Assembly (NCBI GenBank): GCA_963920705.1
Contig: OY987231.1
Coordinates: forward strand, 16,159,024-16,223,023
From: Odiellus spinosus
Taxonomy: Eukaryota > Arthropoda > Arachnida > Opiliones > Phalangiidae
DNA length: 64,000 nucleotides
Direction: 5' to 3'
Shown: piece by piece, positions 32,034 through 43,535 of the stretch
How the letters are laid out: every line of letters starts with the position of its first letter
How positions within the stretch are numbered: position 1 is the stretch's first letter
The notes under the pieces: generated by a model
The model's input: the letters and a program-made list of their open reading frames with translations, nothing else
Told to the model about the DNA's origin: nothing
Database searches by the model: none
Made by a program: the position numbers and the translations under genes

Positions 32034-32679
32034 ACCAAGTTTGGACCATATTTAAGAAATAATTGTATAGTTTGTAAAAATTGATCATTAAAATGTTTTT
32101 TTGTTTAACCACTGACTTTTTTACTAGTTGAAGCCTATACTTCTTTAAGTCCGCCTAGATCGACTGAAGCCCTCTAAATCTACACGGTCGCGGGAAAAAC
32201 GCGGCGCGAAACCGCGGTCGCTGGAAAAACGCGGCGCGAAACCGCGGTCGCGGGAAAAACGCGGCGCGCGCGCGCGCGCGTGAAATCGCGGGGCGCCCGG
32301 CCGCGGGAGAGAGAGAGGGGAGAGACACCCCCCTGGTGGACATTTTGATTAATAAAAATATTGTAAAAACATAATTTTTTGAGAAAATACAAGTTATGCC
32401 AACAGAAATCTGTTGATCTGTAATGACGACCCTATACAAAAAAGTGTAAATGTAAATTTCAGCTGTTTCCATTGAAATAACGTTGAATCGAAACGTGGAT
32501 ACTGACACGAAATCGATAATTTAGAGAGGTTAAAAATAACACCAAACAAGGTTTTTGTCTAGATTATTAAAACGCTTGGTTTTTGGTAAAAAATTGCAAT
32601 CTAAAAGTATGATATTGGTTAAAGTACAACGTGTTTATGGTTTTCTATGAGGGGAGACTTCCCCCTTTAATTGAGTGTC
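32034..32679. other. Non-coding right arm with CpG-rich tandem repeats and poly(A) signal
   Basis: No gene is seen. A GC-rich block at 32188-32305 repeats about 33 bp three times (GGGAAAAACGCGGCGCGAAA then CCGCGGTCGC). A short open frame crossing it on the minus strand (Arg-Ala-Phe-Pro repeats) is a by-product. AATAAA at 32351-32356 could end the structural transcript. Confidence 0.55.
32188..32305. repeat. 33-bp CpG-rich direct repeats
   Basis: Three units contain GGAAAAACGCGGCGCGAAAC; the last runs into a (CG)n tract and GGGGCGCCCGGCCGCGGG. Related GCGAACCGCG words occur near the other end of the unique region at 24240-24315. Confidence 0.8.
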
Positions 32680-33699
32680 TAGATTTTTTAACCATTTGTT
32701 AAAACAGGTTTTACAAGGTCCGCACCCATCCACAATATTGACACCAACCTGGAACATGAAGAAATTAAAGACAACTTTAAGGTTTTAATAACCAATGCTT
32801 CTATGGCCGATCGGTTAGCGCGGTGGGCTAGCAACCTCATGATCCTTTTGGTCGTGGGTTCGAACCCCGGTCAGGACAGAAAAAATAAATTTCGTAAATA
32901 TAAAATAAATAGAAAATACTTCAGATGGCGCTCCGATCGCTCGCAAAAAAGAAAGATGGCGGCCAAAAATTGGGGGTTTAAAAATACTTCAGATGGCGCT
33001 CCGATCGCTCGCAAAAAGAAAGATGGCGGCCAAAAGAAAGATGGGGGCCAAAAGAAAGATGGCGGCCAAAAGAAAGATGGCGGCCAAAAGCACTACGAGG
33101 GTCAGGAGGGGAAAGCACCCTGCGTCCCCCCTTAGGACGCTGCAAGCGATTCACCGATGAATAGAAATATTAGGGGAAGGAGAGATACGAGGGCCAGGAG
33201 GGGAAAGCACACTGCGTCCCCCTTCGGACCCTGCAAGCGATTCACCGATGAATAGAAATATTAGGGGAAGGAGAGATACGAGGGTCAGGAGGGGAAAGCA
33301 CCCTGCGTCCCCCTAGGACGCTGCAAGCGATTCACCGATGAATAGAAATATTAGGGGAAGGAGAGATACGAGGGTCAGGAGGGGAAAGCACACTTCGGAC
33401 CCCTCTGCAAGCGATTCACCGATGAATAGAAATATTAGGGGAAGGAGAGATACGAGGGTCAGGAGGGGAAAGCACACTGCGTCCCCTTCTGCAAGCGATT
33501 CACCGATGAACAGAAATATTAGGGGAAGGAGAGATACGAGGGTCAGGAGGGGAAAGCACACTGCGTCCCCCTAGGACGCTGCAAGCGATTCACCGATGAA
33601 TAGAAATATTAGGGGAAGGAGAGATACGAGGGTCAAGGGGGAAAGCACACTGCGCCCCCCCTTCGGACCCCTTATCGGTGGATCGCTTGCCTTATCTCT
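32680..33699. repeat. Right terminal inverted repeat with internal tandem repeats
   Basis: This is the inverse of 22073-22922. It holds six units of about 83-90 bp, each with GCAAGCGATTCACCGATGAA and AATATTAGGGGAAGGAGAGA, against four on the left. The innermost 120 bp are identical to the left copy by eye. Confidence 0.95.
32802..32878 (+). other. tRNA-like Pol III promoter segment in right TIR
   Basis: Copy of the left-TIR segment: TGGCCGATCGG (A-box-like) and GGTTCGAACCC (B-box) about 50 bp apart, no acceptor pairing. Transcription from it would run outward through the tandem repeats toward the element end. Confidence 0.6.
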
Positions 33700-33705
33700 T
33701 TCCTG
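33700..33705. repeat. Right 6-bp target-site duplication (TTCCTG)
   Basis: Identical to 22067-22072, directly after the last base of the inverted repeat (CCTTATCTCT). Confidence 0.93.
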
Positions 33706-34363
33706 AATATTTATACATAACGCAGACATGTCTTATTATTTTTTACTAGACATTTTCATTAATAATACGAGTTGAATTAGAGTTAATTAATATTAGTACC
33801 CGGCTCACGTCAACTCCACTCTTAATAAAAAAAAATATAAAGCCAAATATTCGAGTTGGAAACTTTACAAAGCTAATTAAATAAGACGGCGAATATCTAT
33901 TGATCAAATAGCCGCCGATGTTGAACAAATTTCGAAATCATAGTAATATAAATGAGCAAAGGGCGAAAAAAAATTCTACCTGTCGTGCACGAGGGGAAAA
34001 TGAATGGAAAAACCAAAGACAAACAAGAGTTTCGTGTCGCGAGCGAGCCCCCTAGACTCGACTCTTGTTCAAATCCATAGTTTTGTACCGAAAAACTTGT
34101 CGATAAATTAGAAGAAAAAATAGCTGGATATTCTGATATATTGTGTTCCACGTCGACTAACACGGAAACAACGGATTAACAAGATTTACGTTCACCCCCC
34201 TTTAAGCCAACCCCACGCGACCAAAGAGAATAGATATCGGGAGTACGGTAGTCCAACCCTGAGAAGATAACCGTAGAGTTCTAAAATTACCATAATTTAG
34301 GAAATCGGTAAATTACGCGATTTTTAAATTATAACTTACAGTTTTGGTAATTTACCAGAGAAA
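33706..34363. other. Host flank right of the element, no gene seen
   Basis: AT-rich, no exon or named repeat recognised. Confidence 0.35.
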
Positions 34364-34565
34364 CAGGGGCGTCGCTAGGATCTTCAAATTGGGGGGGCTA
34401 ATCTGGGCAATTGGGGCTTTTGGGGGGGCTAATTGGGGCTTTTGGGGGGCTAATCGGGGCGATTCGGGTGCTATTCAGGAGGGTTCTGGGGAAACACATG
34501 TATTTTTTAAAAATTTTGGGGGGGCTAATTTGAAATTGGGGGGGGGGGCTATAGCGACGCCCCTG
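34364..34565. mobile_element. Small hAT-type MITE (CAGGGGCGTCGCTA ends)
   Basis: CAGGGGCGTCGCTA at the left end and its inverse TAGCGACGCCCCTG at the right enclose about 200 bp of G-rich sequence made of GGGGGGGCTAAT-like repeats. CAGGG-type ends suggest hAT; I see no clear 8-bp duplication. An open frame inside is a by-product of the G runs. Confidence 0.65.
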
Positions 34566-36794
34566 CAAATCGATAAATTTTCGTTAGCTTGGTATTTTAC
34601 CGATTTAGAACTCTAACTTGTAAGTCTAAGACATGGGGAAATCTGTTGATTTTAGGTGGAGATCAATTTTGCCAACTTGAAATTTTAATTTTTATCCTGA
34701 AGTTTGTTATCATCCGAATAATCGGTGTACAAGCCTGTAGTTTTTGATTATACTAAAGTAATTACGTAACTGTGTAAGTATTTAGCATTACCAAAAGCTG
34801 TAATAAGTTACGTAGTCGCGTAGTCTGTGTACAGATTTTACTGAAATGGTTAATTGACCCATCGTCAACAACTCATGTGAATTCAGCTGCGATTTGCTAA
34901 CTCTGCTTAAAAAACTTGGTGGGGGGCCGGGGCCCCTTGGCTTCGCCCCTGTTTATTTTAAATCCTATTAATTCAGATTTAATCAAGGTAGCGAAATATT
35001 ATTTTTTCTTCTCCATCTAATTACCTAATTAACTTAATGAAAAGTTTCTTCGTAGATTAATTTGTTTTGGCAGATGTTATGAAGCAGAATGTTTTCACTG
35101 ACTATTTCTTTCTTTTACGCTAATTATATTCATTTGAACTTCCCGACTCCCTCTATCTTGAGGTGGCAGTACGTGGAGATGTAGGCTTCCATGATCTTGA
35201 AGTTAAAAAGAATGTCTGATAACGAGGTAGCCTAGCTTTGAGAATGCTGTAGTTTCGAGGTAGATTTAACTTTTAAAGTTCAAACGTATCTCTTGGAGGG
35301 TTCTCCTTAAGCCGCATTCACACTAGAGGCTTTAAACCCAATTTATAAAATTTAGGGGGTCATCTTTTAAAAGAGATGTTTTGTCAAATATTAATTTGAA
35401 CATTTTAAATTATTTAAAAGTGCATAGTGTTAAAGTAGCTTTAGTTTCACACTTTCGTACAATGTTTAAACTGATTGACTTTAGGCTGAGACTTGATAGA
35501 TATGGAATTAAAGTCCTCTCCATTTCCGGTTTGTCGATATAGGCTTTAACGGCGTCAATGTTTTCGGAAGTAGAAAAGAAAATGGATCCTACACCATACC
35601 GCTGTTTATATATTATTTAGGCTGAAGGTGCAATGTGTTCGGCTTCTCCTTGGGCACCGAACGTACGCGGTTAACTTGAACTCGTGTGAAATATAGATAA
35701 ATTTATCGTTTTATCTTAAATGTGCAAAATTCTGACTTTCAGCAATCAGCCAAATGAAAGACTGGTCAGTTTTTGTTTATCTAAATTGATTTATATATTT
35801 TTATTTTCTGACCAGTTGATATTTCATATTTTGGGATTAGTAATTATACAATCCTTAACAAGTTAAAGTGAAATCGCGATAGCTTCAAGAGATTAATATC
35901 ATACTAATCCAAATTCCAATGAGTTTTAAAAATAGAAGTTTATGTTGAATTAACGTACGACTTTCTACTCCAGTCTTTTCTCTTTTCCCTCTAATGCGAG
36001 GGCGGCCCTAATTATTAAAAATACCCTAGCTCTACTTAGGCGCCTCTAGCGGGATATGAAGAGAGAAAAGTATTAATAGTACCGCCCATTTTCTCCGCGT
36101 CCTTAGGGGAGGGCGCTGTTAGCGATACGCGTCGATTTTCAAAAGCTTAGGAAAATTTAACCCAGCGTTAGCTGATAATGTTTCGGAGGCATAACCATGT
36201 TTTAATCTTTCTAAAGCGCGAATTCTAGTTCGTTGTTTTCTCTCCCCGTTTATTTATTATGCGCTTAACGTACCAGCAATGGCACTCTGAGTAATAAATA
36301 GCGTATTGTTATGAAACCATATATACACCCTACATGTCTTTAAGCTAGAACAACATTAACTAATATCGTACACTAATGTAACTTTACGCAAAGTCTTCTT
36401 ATACAGGTTGCGAACTAGTGTCCAAGTTATTTTTTTTTCTTCTACTAAACCTGTTTCTACGCGAAAAATGAGACCAAAATGTTTAAGTAAGAGTTAACGC
36501 CCTTGCAAATAATTATTTAATCATAAGTTATAGTTATCTTGAATTACATTGCGAGGAATTATGAAAAAATTAAGAACATTTTGTTCAGGAACGAAATTAA
36601 TTTTATTATATCCGAATTTTGTTATAAACGAATACTCGTTTTAAAATATATTGCCCCTGATGGTTAGCTTCAGTCTAAACACTAGTGTATGGAGGACAGA
36701 TCAATATTAAGATTACAACACGTCATAAATTGAGTAGCATTACCGCGACATTAAAAATACAGATTTTATTATCGCTATTTTTGATATTTTTAAA
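34566..36794. other. Non-coding host DNA with dispersed repeats
   Basis: 34715-34860 is a copy of the ACGTAATC/GTACAG family. 35317-35450 has TTCACACTAGAGGCTTTAAA and an inverted partner, weakly like the TTCACACTAG family. No gene recognised. Confidence 0.4.
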
Positions 36795-36930
36795 ACAAAT
36801 ATTTCCCACATACTACGTCGTCACTATGGTCGCGTGTCTCTTGTATAGCCTATAGTTGGTTTATTCGCGTTCTGGCACGTGATAAGGTCGCTTTCGCGCG
36901 ATCGTTTTCGTGAATGTACTTAATCCAGAT
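36795..36930. repeat. Dispersed repeat shared with the element's left flank
   Basis: ACTACGTCGTCACTATGGTC ... CGCTTTCGCGCGATCGTTTT matches 21855-21990 with substitutions. A short inverted piece recurs at 59680-59720. Confidence 0.55.
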
Positions 36931-39120
36931 ATTCCTATTTTCTATATGAAACATATTGTTAATTACGTCCCAGACATAAAAATATATATATATTTTTGGC
37001 ATTTTATTTTTGAAGTTGCTTAAAAACAAGTCAACCCAGGGGTGTAAAATTTGGAATATGTTTTTTAATAGTATGCAAAAAACTAAAATTTAATCCATAG
37101 GTCTTCGAAAATATTTAACGCTTATCGTTGCAAGATGGGTATTCAATTCGCTTTTAAAATGTTTTTCGCGGAAGGATAATCATTAGGTCTTAAAATTGAG
37201 ATGAAACAATCTCTTTTAGCGAGTAACTTAATACTGGTCGTAAACCTATTTGTATGGCTCACCTCTTTCAAACGCGTTCTATAATTTCATTGGTCCGGCT
37301 GCTATTTAGTTTTTGAAGCTTTTAACAACTTTGCTCACGACATTCTCACGCGCAGAACGAATTAAAAATGCACCCTTATATAATGCGCGCATTAGGCAAC
37401 GACCTGGAATACGCTCATGACGGAAATACCTTTCTTCCCATGATCGTTTCAACATTTTGGGAGGAGGCGTACTCAAATTTTTATTAGATTGTATTAAATC
37501 ATAATATAGGACCGTGTTTAATTAAATCGGTAGAGACTAGAGCCAGAGACAGATTCTGAAGAATTCTGTTTTACAGTACTAAAATAATTGTACTCAATCC
37601 TTGTACTTACAAAAGTTGTATACTCTTGTTTGATTTCAATGCACTGCCATGTAAAGCTTTTTTTTTGTACTCATTCCTTGGGTATAATATCCAAATCCAA
37701 TGAGTCAAAGATACATATCTGGTACTCATTCATTCATGCAGTATATCCAATAATGCAAAGCTATATTTTAACTCAGCCGTCAAATTATCTAGAGATATTT
37801 AGTACTAATATATTTAGTCTATCCATAACTATTTTGTACTCCTTAGTTAACCCTATCCGGAGTTATTTTGTACTTGTACGTTAAGTCTATCCAGTTTCCA
37901 GATTGACTCATTAGTTAAATATACCAGAGCTATTTTGTACTCATTTGTTAAAGTGTGGATGTCACAAATTCTTTTTGACATGTTTTTAAGAAACTTCAAA
38001 ATTAAAATGCCAATTCTTGACGTAGTTTGATTTGGAACATATAATTAACGATAATTATGTGGGTAAGACTTTTTGGACTAAGTACTTACACAAAAAGACC
38101 GCTATTTTGTACTCAGATGTTAAAGATCTATTTTAGTCTAATGCGAAGTACATCAAATTATGTATATAAATTAAGGTTGGAATTTAATTTTTAAAGACAT
38201 AAATTTAGGTTATCAAAAATACGCTTCAAATCACCACAGTTTATTCCTCGTGTAACTATTTCTTTAATATATTTGGTGTAAGTAATAACAGGGAAATGCT
38301 TGGTCGCTTTTGAAATGACGGTGCACTCTCTAGCTGTAGCGATTTGCACACAATACGCGAAAAAAACTATCGAGAAAGTTCAACCAGGTATCTTCAAGAA
38401 TAGTTTAAAACTACTTTTTCTCTGAATGAGTCCCAGAATTATGTATCAATCCGTCCTACTGTTTTAAATACTCTTAACTCCTTTTGAAACAGAAGTATCT
38501 GATATGAAAGCTTAATCTTAAAGAGTGCGAATGAATGCTCTCAGGAGTAGCCGATTCGATAGAGATTACGATCTAAAAACATTAAATCGAGTTTTACATC
38601 TTGTATTTCGTGTCTGGCTTACATTGTCAACGGAAATTCGACATAAAAAGAAATAGATTTGTATAATTGGAGAGAAGATGACGCGACGCGTACTGCGACA
38701 ATAAAAAAAAATATATAATTTAACGAAAATCGCTAAGCCGTGAAGACGATAAAAACTGGCTCTTTTCTTCATTTCAAATGGGTTTTGTTCGTTAAAGTGT
38801 CATTATTAAGACTAGCAAAAGTAACAATTGTATTTTTACGTTTTTGAAAAGCCGACAAATGATGACGTATTTCTTTAGGATATATCTCATTAAAGTATAG
38901 TTTATTCTACCTCGACCTGACAGTAGGGGTAAAACTAGATTTCCTTTGTTTCTATATTAGTCAATAATTCATAGAGTTAACTGAAAGGTTAGCTTTGCTC
39001 ATGCTGACCATTCAAGATGAAAATAAATATAATATACGAAACCCCAAAATAGAATTGATTATATTGGTTTATAATATAAATGATTCGCGCCTATTGTTAC
39101 AAAACAAGTCTTAATCTTAC
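36931..39120. other. Probable intron with degenerate tandem repeat
   Basis: 37590-38130 repeats a loose 55-65 bp motif, TTTTGTACTCATT..GTTAA..TATCCA, seven or more times. No exon found; I looked for the 3' exon of the CA8-like gene on the minus strand without success. Confidence 0.4.
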
Positions 39121-39233
39121 CTGTAAACCGGATAATGTAAGTGGATATCTCATGATGATCCAATCAACATTTTCTGAGAATGGTGGCCACGTTAAAGAAC
39201 CCTTATAAGTCCAAAAATCTCGCAATGATGGGT
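39121..39233 (-). CDS. CA8: CA8-like carbonic-anhydrase-related protein, internal exon
   Basis: On the minus strand the exon is bounded by TTATTTCAG and GTAAGATTAA and is 113 bp long. It starts in phase 1 and ends after a complete Gln codon. It encodes PSLRDFWTYKGSLTWPPF and WIIMRYPLTLSGLQ, the conserved YxGSLTxPP...W block of alpha-carbonic anhydrases. The SLRDFW and RYPLTLSGLQ wording is closest to the CA8 (CARP VIII) subgroup. The residue after the GSLT threonine is Trp, and the usual Cys of PPC is Phe, in keeping with a non-catalytic related protein. The phase matches the exon at 56321-56375. CA8 proteins are cytosolic and bind the IP3 receptor in vertebrates. The following exon is not found in the window. 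Confidence 0.88.
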
Positions 39234-41913
39234 CTGAAATAATAATAATAAAATTTATTAAAATCAAAATCAAATGATTGCAGAGTTGTACAACTTATCG
39301 CTTAATTGTTATATATGTGTCTAATTGGTTTGATTATATATAACTTAACCAAACTTTAGAAATTAATTTCAAACGCCAAAAAAGTGTTCAATTATAGTGA
39401 AAAACCTTTTTGACATCAAGATTCCAAAAATAAACACCGAAGTTTCCTGTTTTTAACGATATTTTCGAAAATGCTACTTAAATTTTATTTGAAACTCGTA
39501 AAAATTTGGGACGCCTTCAAAAGTAATTCAAAATCGTTAAGATTCAGGTTTTCTAATAATTTGATCATAATATTATCACCGATTGTTCAAGTTAATTCAG
39601 GTTAATTTCAAATGAAATTATTTTCACACTATTTTTAACATTCTTCGAAATTTATTCTAGCTAAATTTATTTCTGGTTAAAGTTGTTTTTCTCGTAAAGT
39701 TCAAAGTTTGAATATTCCAGAATGGAATAAATTCTATCGCCCTAGGCAATTGGACACGAAGCCAAGGTGCGCTGTATACATTTGGGCGCCTTTAATGGAA
39801 TTCGCGCGGTTCGAGAAGACATTTGATAAATCGTGTTAGACGCGATTTTCCCGTGGTTAGAAATTATTTTGCATAAAACCATATTTTTTGTTTTTTTCGC
39901 CCGGAGAATCGCGAATCCTCCTCTTTCTATATAGATGACTTTTATGCAAACGAATCTGTTCCAGCAGCTATACGGAGCCATGGGTGTGGATATGACTCGC
40001 CAATATTAAATTTATCCTCGTAATAAGTAACACGCTACCGGTGCCATCATAAGCATTTTAAAATCACAAATCAAGATAATCTTTTATAGAAAAATATGAA
40101 CAAGGTGTCGCTTACTTAGAACTTCATAGTTCAACTCTCAGAACTTTTAATTTTAATCAATTTTATTTCATACGAAATATCGCGTGTAGGTAACGGAATT
40201 AAAGGTTTTTGAAAACATTAACTGTGCGAGATTAACGCTTTCGACACAGACAATAGACAGAAGGTTTAGTAGATTCGGAGAATCCTGACATCGGGTCAAA
40301 CTTGATACGTTCCGTTTGATATTCCGGCCCTCTGCCGTTGTAGCAAACACGTTGTGAATGACGTTATTGCTTTTGGAGCCAATAGTAACTCACCCAATAC
40401 GGAACGGAACCAGTTTTAGGCTTGGCATGAAGAATGAATGCACTACAAAGGCTTATTCCTTCTGTATATTGTCTATGCTGTGTACCTCGAAGGCTTTCTT
40501 CAGACTGCGGAGGACCGTACCAGGAGCTAATCCTGTATTCCAATGTTATTATGCTCTTCGAGCTTATTAGGAAGTAGTCCAGGAGAAAAATGAAACGTCA
40601 GAGTGCGCTCTATCAATTTTTAGAGGAGTTAGAAAGCGAATAGCAGGCGAATTTTGGTCTACAAAGTACGCTAAAGAGGGGGATACTGTATTCCAATGTT
40701 CTTACGCGCTTCAATCGCACGACTTCAATGAGTTCTTGGTTTCAATCTCTCCTAAGTGAAGTGGAATGCTTAAAATTGTAGTTCATAGCCTCTAAATAAG
40801 ATTAGATTCTACTAAATGTGATTAAAATGGTGTTTCAAAAAGACATGACGGACATCATAGACCACCCAAAACGGTTACCTCGAAGTTTGACATTACGGAA
40901 AAATGCCTTGTAGTCTCTCTTAATGTAGAATGTATGCGCGGCCTGTTTGGTTATACGAAACACAACCAAAGAGGGGGGTCTTATAGCTACTCTCTTTCGG
41001 CATTAAATACTAAACGCTACTGGCATATTAAATCTCTCTGAAATTTATGATGCTTCCACTATATAGAAAAGAAAAAAGGCTTCAGCAACACATGCGCGGA
41101 TAGGAAAACCCTGAAGTAAAAAAAATGAATAAATGCATCATATTTTTTGGGGGCTCGGGGACCGTGACACGCCCAGATTCGAACCCGCGTTACGTCCCAC
41201 GACAATCAAATTAAACTCGGGGCAAAGGGGAAGAAGGGAGGAGGGAGCATAGAGAACCTTAGAAAATTGTAGAGGTTTTTTTTTGGTTTTCTCCGAAGGA
41301 GACATCTTGAAACACATGTAAAAACCGTTTACTCGCGTTAACATATCGTGTTTTCGGACTCTAATGGGATAAACTTTAATACGTGATACGTGACTAGCTC
41401 CTTACAGACTTTGAAACGACCATTCGCGTCGCTAATGAAGAATATAGGTCTTAAAGTCCACTTGAAACTACTCAATTGGTCCATGACTATATACGATCGG
41501 GTGCAGACATCACTGCCGCGATTAAGTTTAAATCATGATTCAATTGGATTAAAAAATATTATCGTATACCTTCCACACTTTGATTAGCCTAATTAAATCC
41601 GATTAAATAGATAATCTGAAACAAAGTGGTGTCCCATAGAGTCCTGGGTTATAATTGGACATTTTCTCAGGTGCATTGCCAAAATAATAAATTTAAAAGT
41701 GGAAAAAGTTGCTCAAATGGGTACAAATATAACATTTTTAATCGAAATATTTCTATCACATATCAATAATATTTCATGTTTGACCACTTTGGCGTCAATG
41801 ATTTTTAAATTCCATGGTAAATGTCTCAATCACTTGGCCATATCTATTTCAATATGCATACGGTATACCTAAAAAATTAAAACTTTATTCGGGCAAGGAA
41901 ATATATAGTTTAT
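39234..41913. other. Part of the 17-kb intron of the CA8-like gene
   Basis: 39400-39600 shows partial similarity to the palindromic repeat at 42955-43435 (TTTTTGACAT...GATTCC.AAAATAAA). A B-box-like CGGGTTCGAATCTGGG on the minus strand near 41165-41210 is a tRNA-derived fragment. No other gene recognised. Confidence 0.45.
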
Positions 41914-42246
41914 AGCCGATGAAACCCTCCTTTGAAGTCTACTACTCCAATGTTCCATATAGCGCTCCTCTCTGTATGGGTAAAATTCCCAATTTTACGA
42001 GTTAGAAGGGGTCCTACTTCATCCCCCCTGTCTACGATAAATTGGAAATTCTCTCTCTCCACAAACGACGACGTTTTTTGGACGAACTCCAAGGCTGCTA
42101 GAGATATTCGCTCGACGAACTCCCGCTCCGAAAATATCTACCGTTAGGAGGCGTACGAATCGCGCCTTTTGAGAATAACCCATACAGAGAGGGGTAGACA
42201 AGACCCGGGAGTAATAGACTTCAAAGGAGGGTTTCATCGGCTTCTG
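41914..42246 (-). mobile_element. MITE family A, copy 2
   Basis: Full-length inverted copy. The left end lacks the first four bases of the terminus. GTTTAT occurs on both sides (41908-41913 and 42247-42252), consistent with the family's 7-bp duplication after decay. Confidence 0.78.
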
Positions 42247-42377
42247 GTTTATCGTATGACTGTAGTCCTCGAATCGTATTTACAAAGCTTTTTGTTTATG
42301 ATAGATGTAAAATTTTAAACCTTGGTAAGCAAAGCCTTGATACGAGAAAGGTTACTTTACGATTTTCAGAACCTTAG

Positions 42378-42560
42378 ACTCCTTAAAGGCCCTATATACT
42401 CTGAAATTTGCTCCTTTAAAATTCTCTTCTCTTATGCACACATCCTATCTTTGACTGTACGGTTTGTTACGGTCAACGTCGTCTTCTAAGCTAGAAAAGA
42501 AGGCGACTTTAAATTGGATTTAAAAATGGCATTTAGTCCCTTTAATAGGAAATTAGGAAT
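42378..42560. repeat. Half copy of the palindromic element at 2075-2692
   Basis: It shares TTTAAAGGCCC-like and TTTGACTGTAC words and the AGCTAGAAAAGAAGGCGACT segment with 2600-2692. Confidence 0.6.
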
Positions 42561-42954
42561 AGATATCACTTAATTCTTTCGTAAATGATTTTATATATAT
42601 ATAAATAAATAATCTTTAGCTTGCATCTGAACTTCAAGGCCCGATATATTTTAGGCTTTCTTAGCCCTATTATTACCGTGTCCAACATTATGATGAATTA
42701 TAGGAAGAAGGTTGCCTCCTAATGACAACCTGGAACCTAAAGTATATTTTTTTTGGATATATCTTGTGGTCTGGATGTCTTTAAACAATACGTTATATTC
42801 CTCATTGAAGGTAGTTTCAAATAACATATCAGGGCTAATTTAACTGTACACCGATTAAACCATTTAAAGTAGTATTTAATTAATAGGAATGAATCGAATC
42901 ATTTAATTTTCATGGGCCAAATGTTTCTATTTATTTTTCTTTTCTTTTCAGCCC

Positions 42955-43435
42955 TTAATTAAAGGGAAACATTGAGCTAAAAATGGAACATATTTGATTT
43001 TATTAAAATCATATTCGAGAATTTTCAAACAATTAATTTAGACACGTTTTTGATGTTTAACTTAATTTCTTAAGTTTGGTAAAATTTGAAAAAAAAAAAA
43101 TATTAAATATAAATTCGACAAAATTATATCATTTCAGTTTTAAACAGCGCTTGTAACGTCTTAACATTAAAAGAATAGGCTGGCGTTTGATGCCTAAGAT
43201 CTTTAGTATCAAACGCCAGCCTATTATTTTAATATTAGGACCTTACAAACGCTGAAGGCTGAAATAATATGATTGGCCCGAATTTATATTTGCTTTTTTT
43301 TTTCAAAGAAATTAATTTAAATACCAAAAACGTGTCTAAAAATTCCGAAAAAATTCTCGAATACCTTTTTTGACATGGTGATTCCGAAAATAAATTCAAT
43401 TTATTCCATTATTAGCTCCAAGTTTCCCTTTAAAA
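42955..43435. repeat. Palindromic MITE-like element with strong central hairpin
   Basis: The ends read AAAGGGAAAC and GTTTCCCTTT. The centre has AATAGGCTGGCGTTTGAT and its perfect inverse about 15 bases later (43173-43226). Intermediate blocks also pair (for example CAGCGCTTGTAA with TTACAAACGCTG), giving an imperfect palindrome of about 480 bp. Confidence 0.65.
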
Positions 43436-43535
43436 CTATAACGTATTTGATTATGCCCCATAACTAGTATTAAAAATGCCGTCATTTTTTATCATAAAAC
43501 TTTACGAACAATAAAATATTAATAGTTAGTAATAT

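Larger units (their letters stand above)
22073..33699. mobile_element. Complete PolB-less Polinton/Maverick-family (adintovirus-like) element
   Basis: The 11,627-bp element runs from AGAGATAAGG to its inverted copy CCTTATCTCT and is bordered by perfect 6-bp duplications. It has inverted repeats of about 0.85 and 1.02 kb. The plus strand carries eight closely packed genes, including packaging ATPase, integrase, penton-like protein, major capsid protein and cysteine protease. The left 3.3 kb is a minus-strand accessory region. The inner 120 bp of the two inverted repeats are identical by eye and the late genes have no stops, so insertion looks recent. Full-size Polintons are usually 15-20 kb and encode a protein-primed family-B polymerase. 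None is visible here, and the unassigned intervals (22923-23430, 25644-26205, 32034-32679) are far too short for one. Confidence 0.95.

Noticed and set aside
32155-32508. Arg/Ala/Phe-rich open frame on the minus strand
   Set aside because: Created by the 33-bp CpG-rich repeats; no start context or conservation argument.
33313-33574. Repetitive open frames on both strands in the right TIR
   Set aside because: Products of the 83-90 bp tandem units; not shared in the same length by the left TIR.
34344-34616. 90-codon glycine-rich open frame
   Set aside because: Translation of G runs in a small hAT-type MITE.
41160-41215. tRNA gene near a B-box on the minus strand
   Set aside because: T-arm stem is mismatched and no other arm folds; probably a SINE remnant.
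41910-42237. Open frames of 60-72 codons on both strands
   Set aside because: They are inside MITE family A and recur in each copy; no coding signature.
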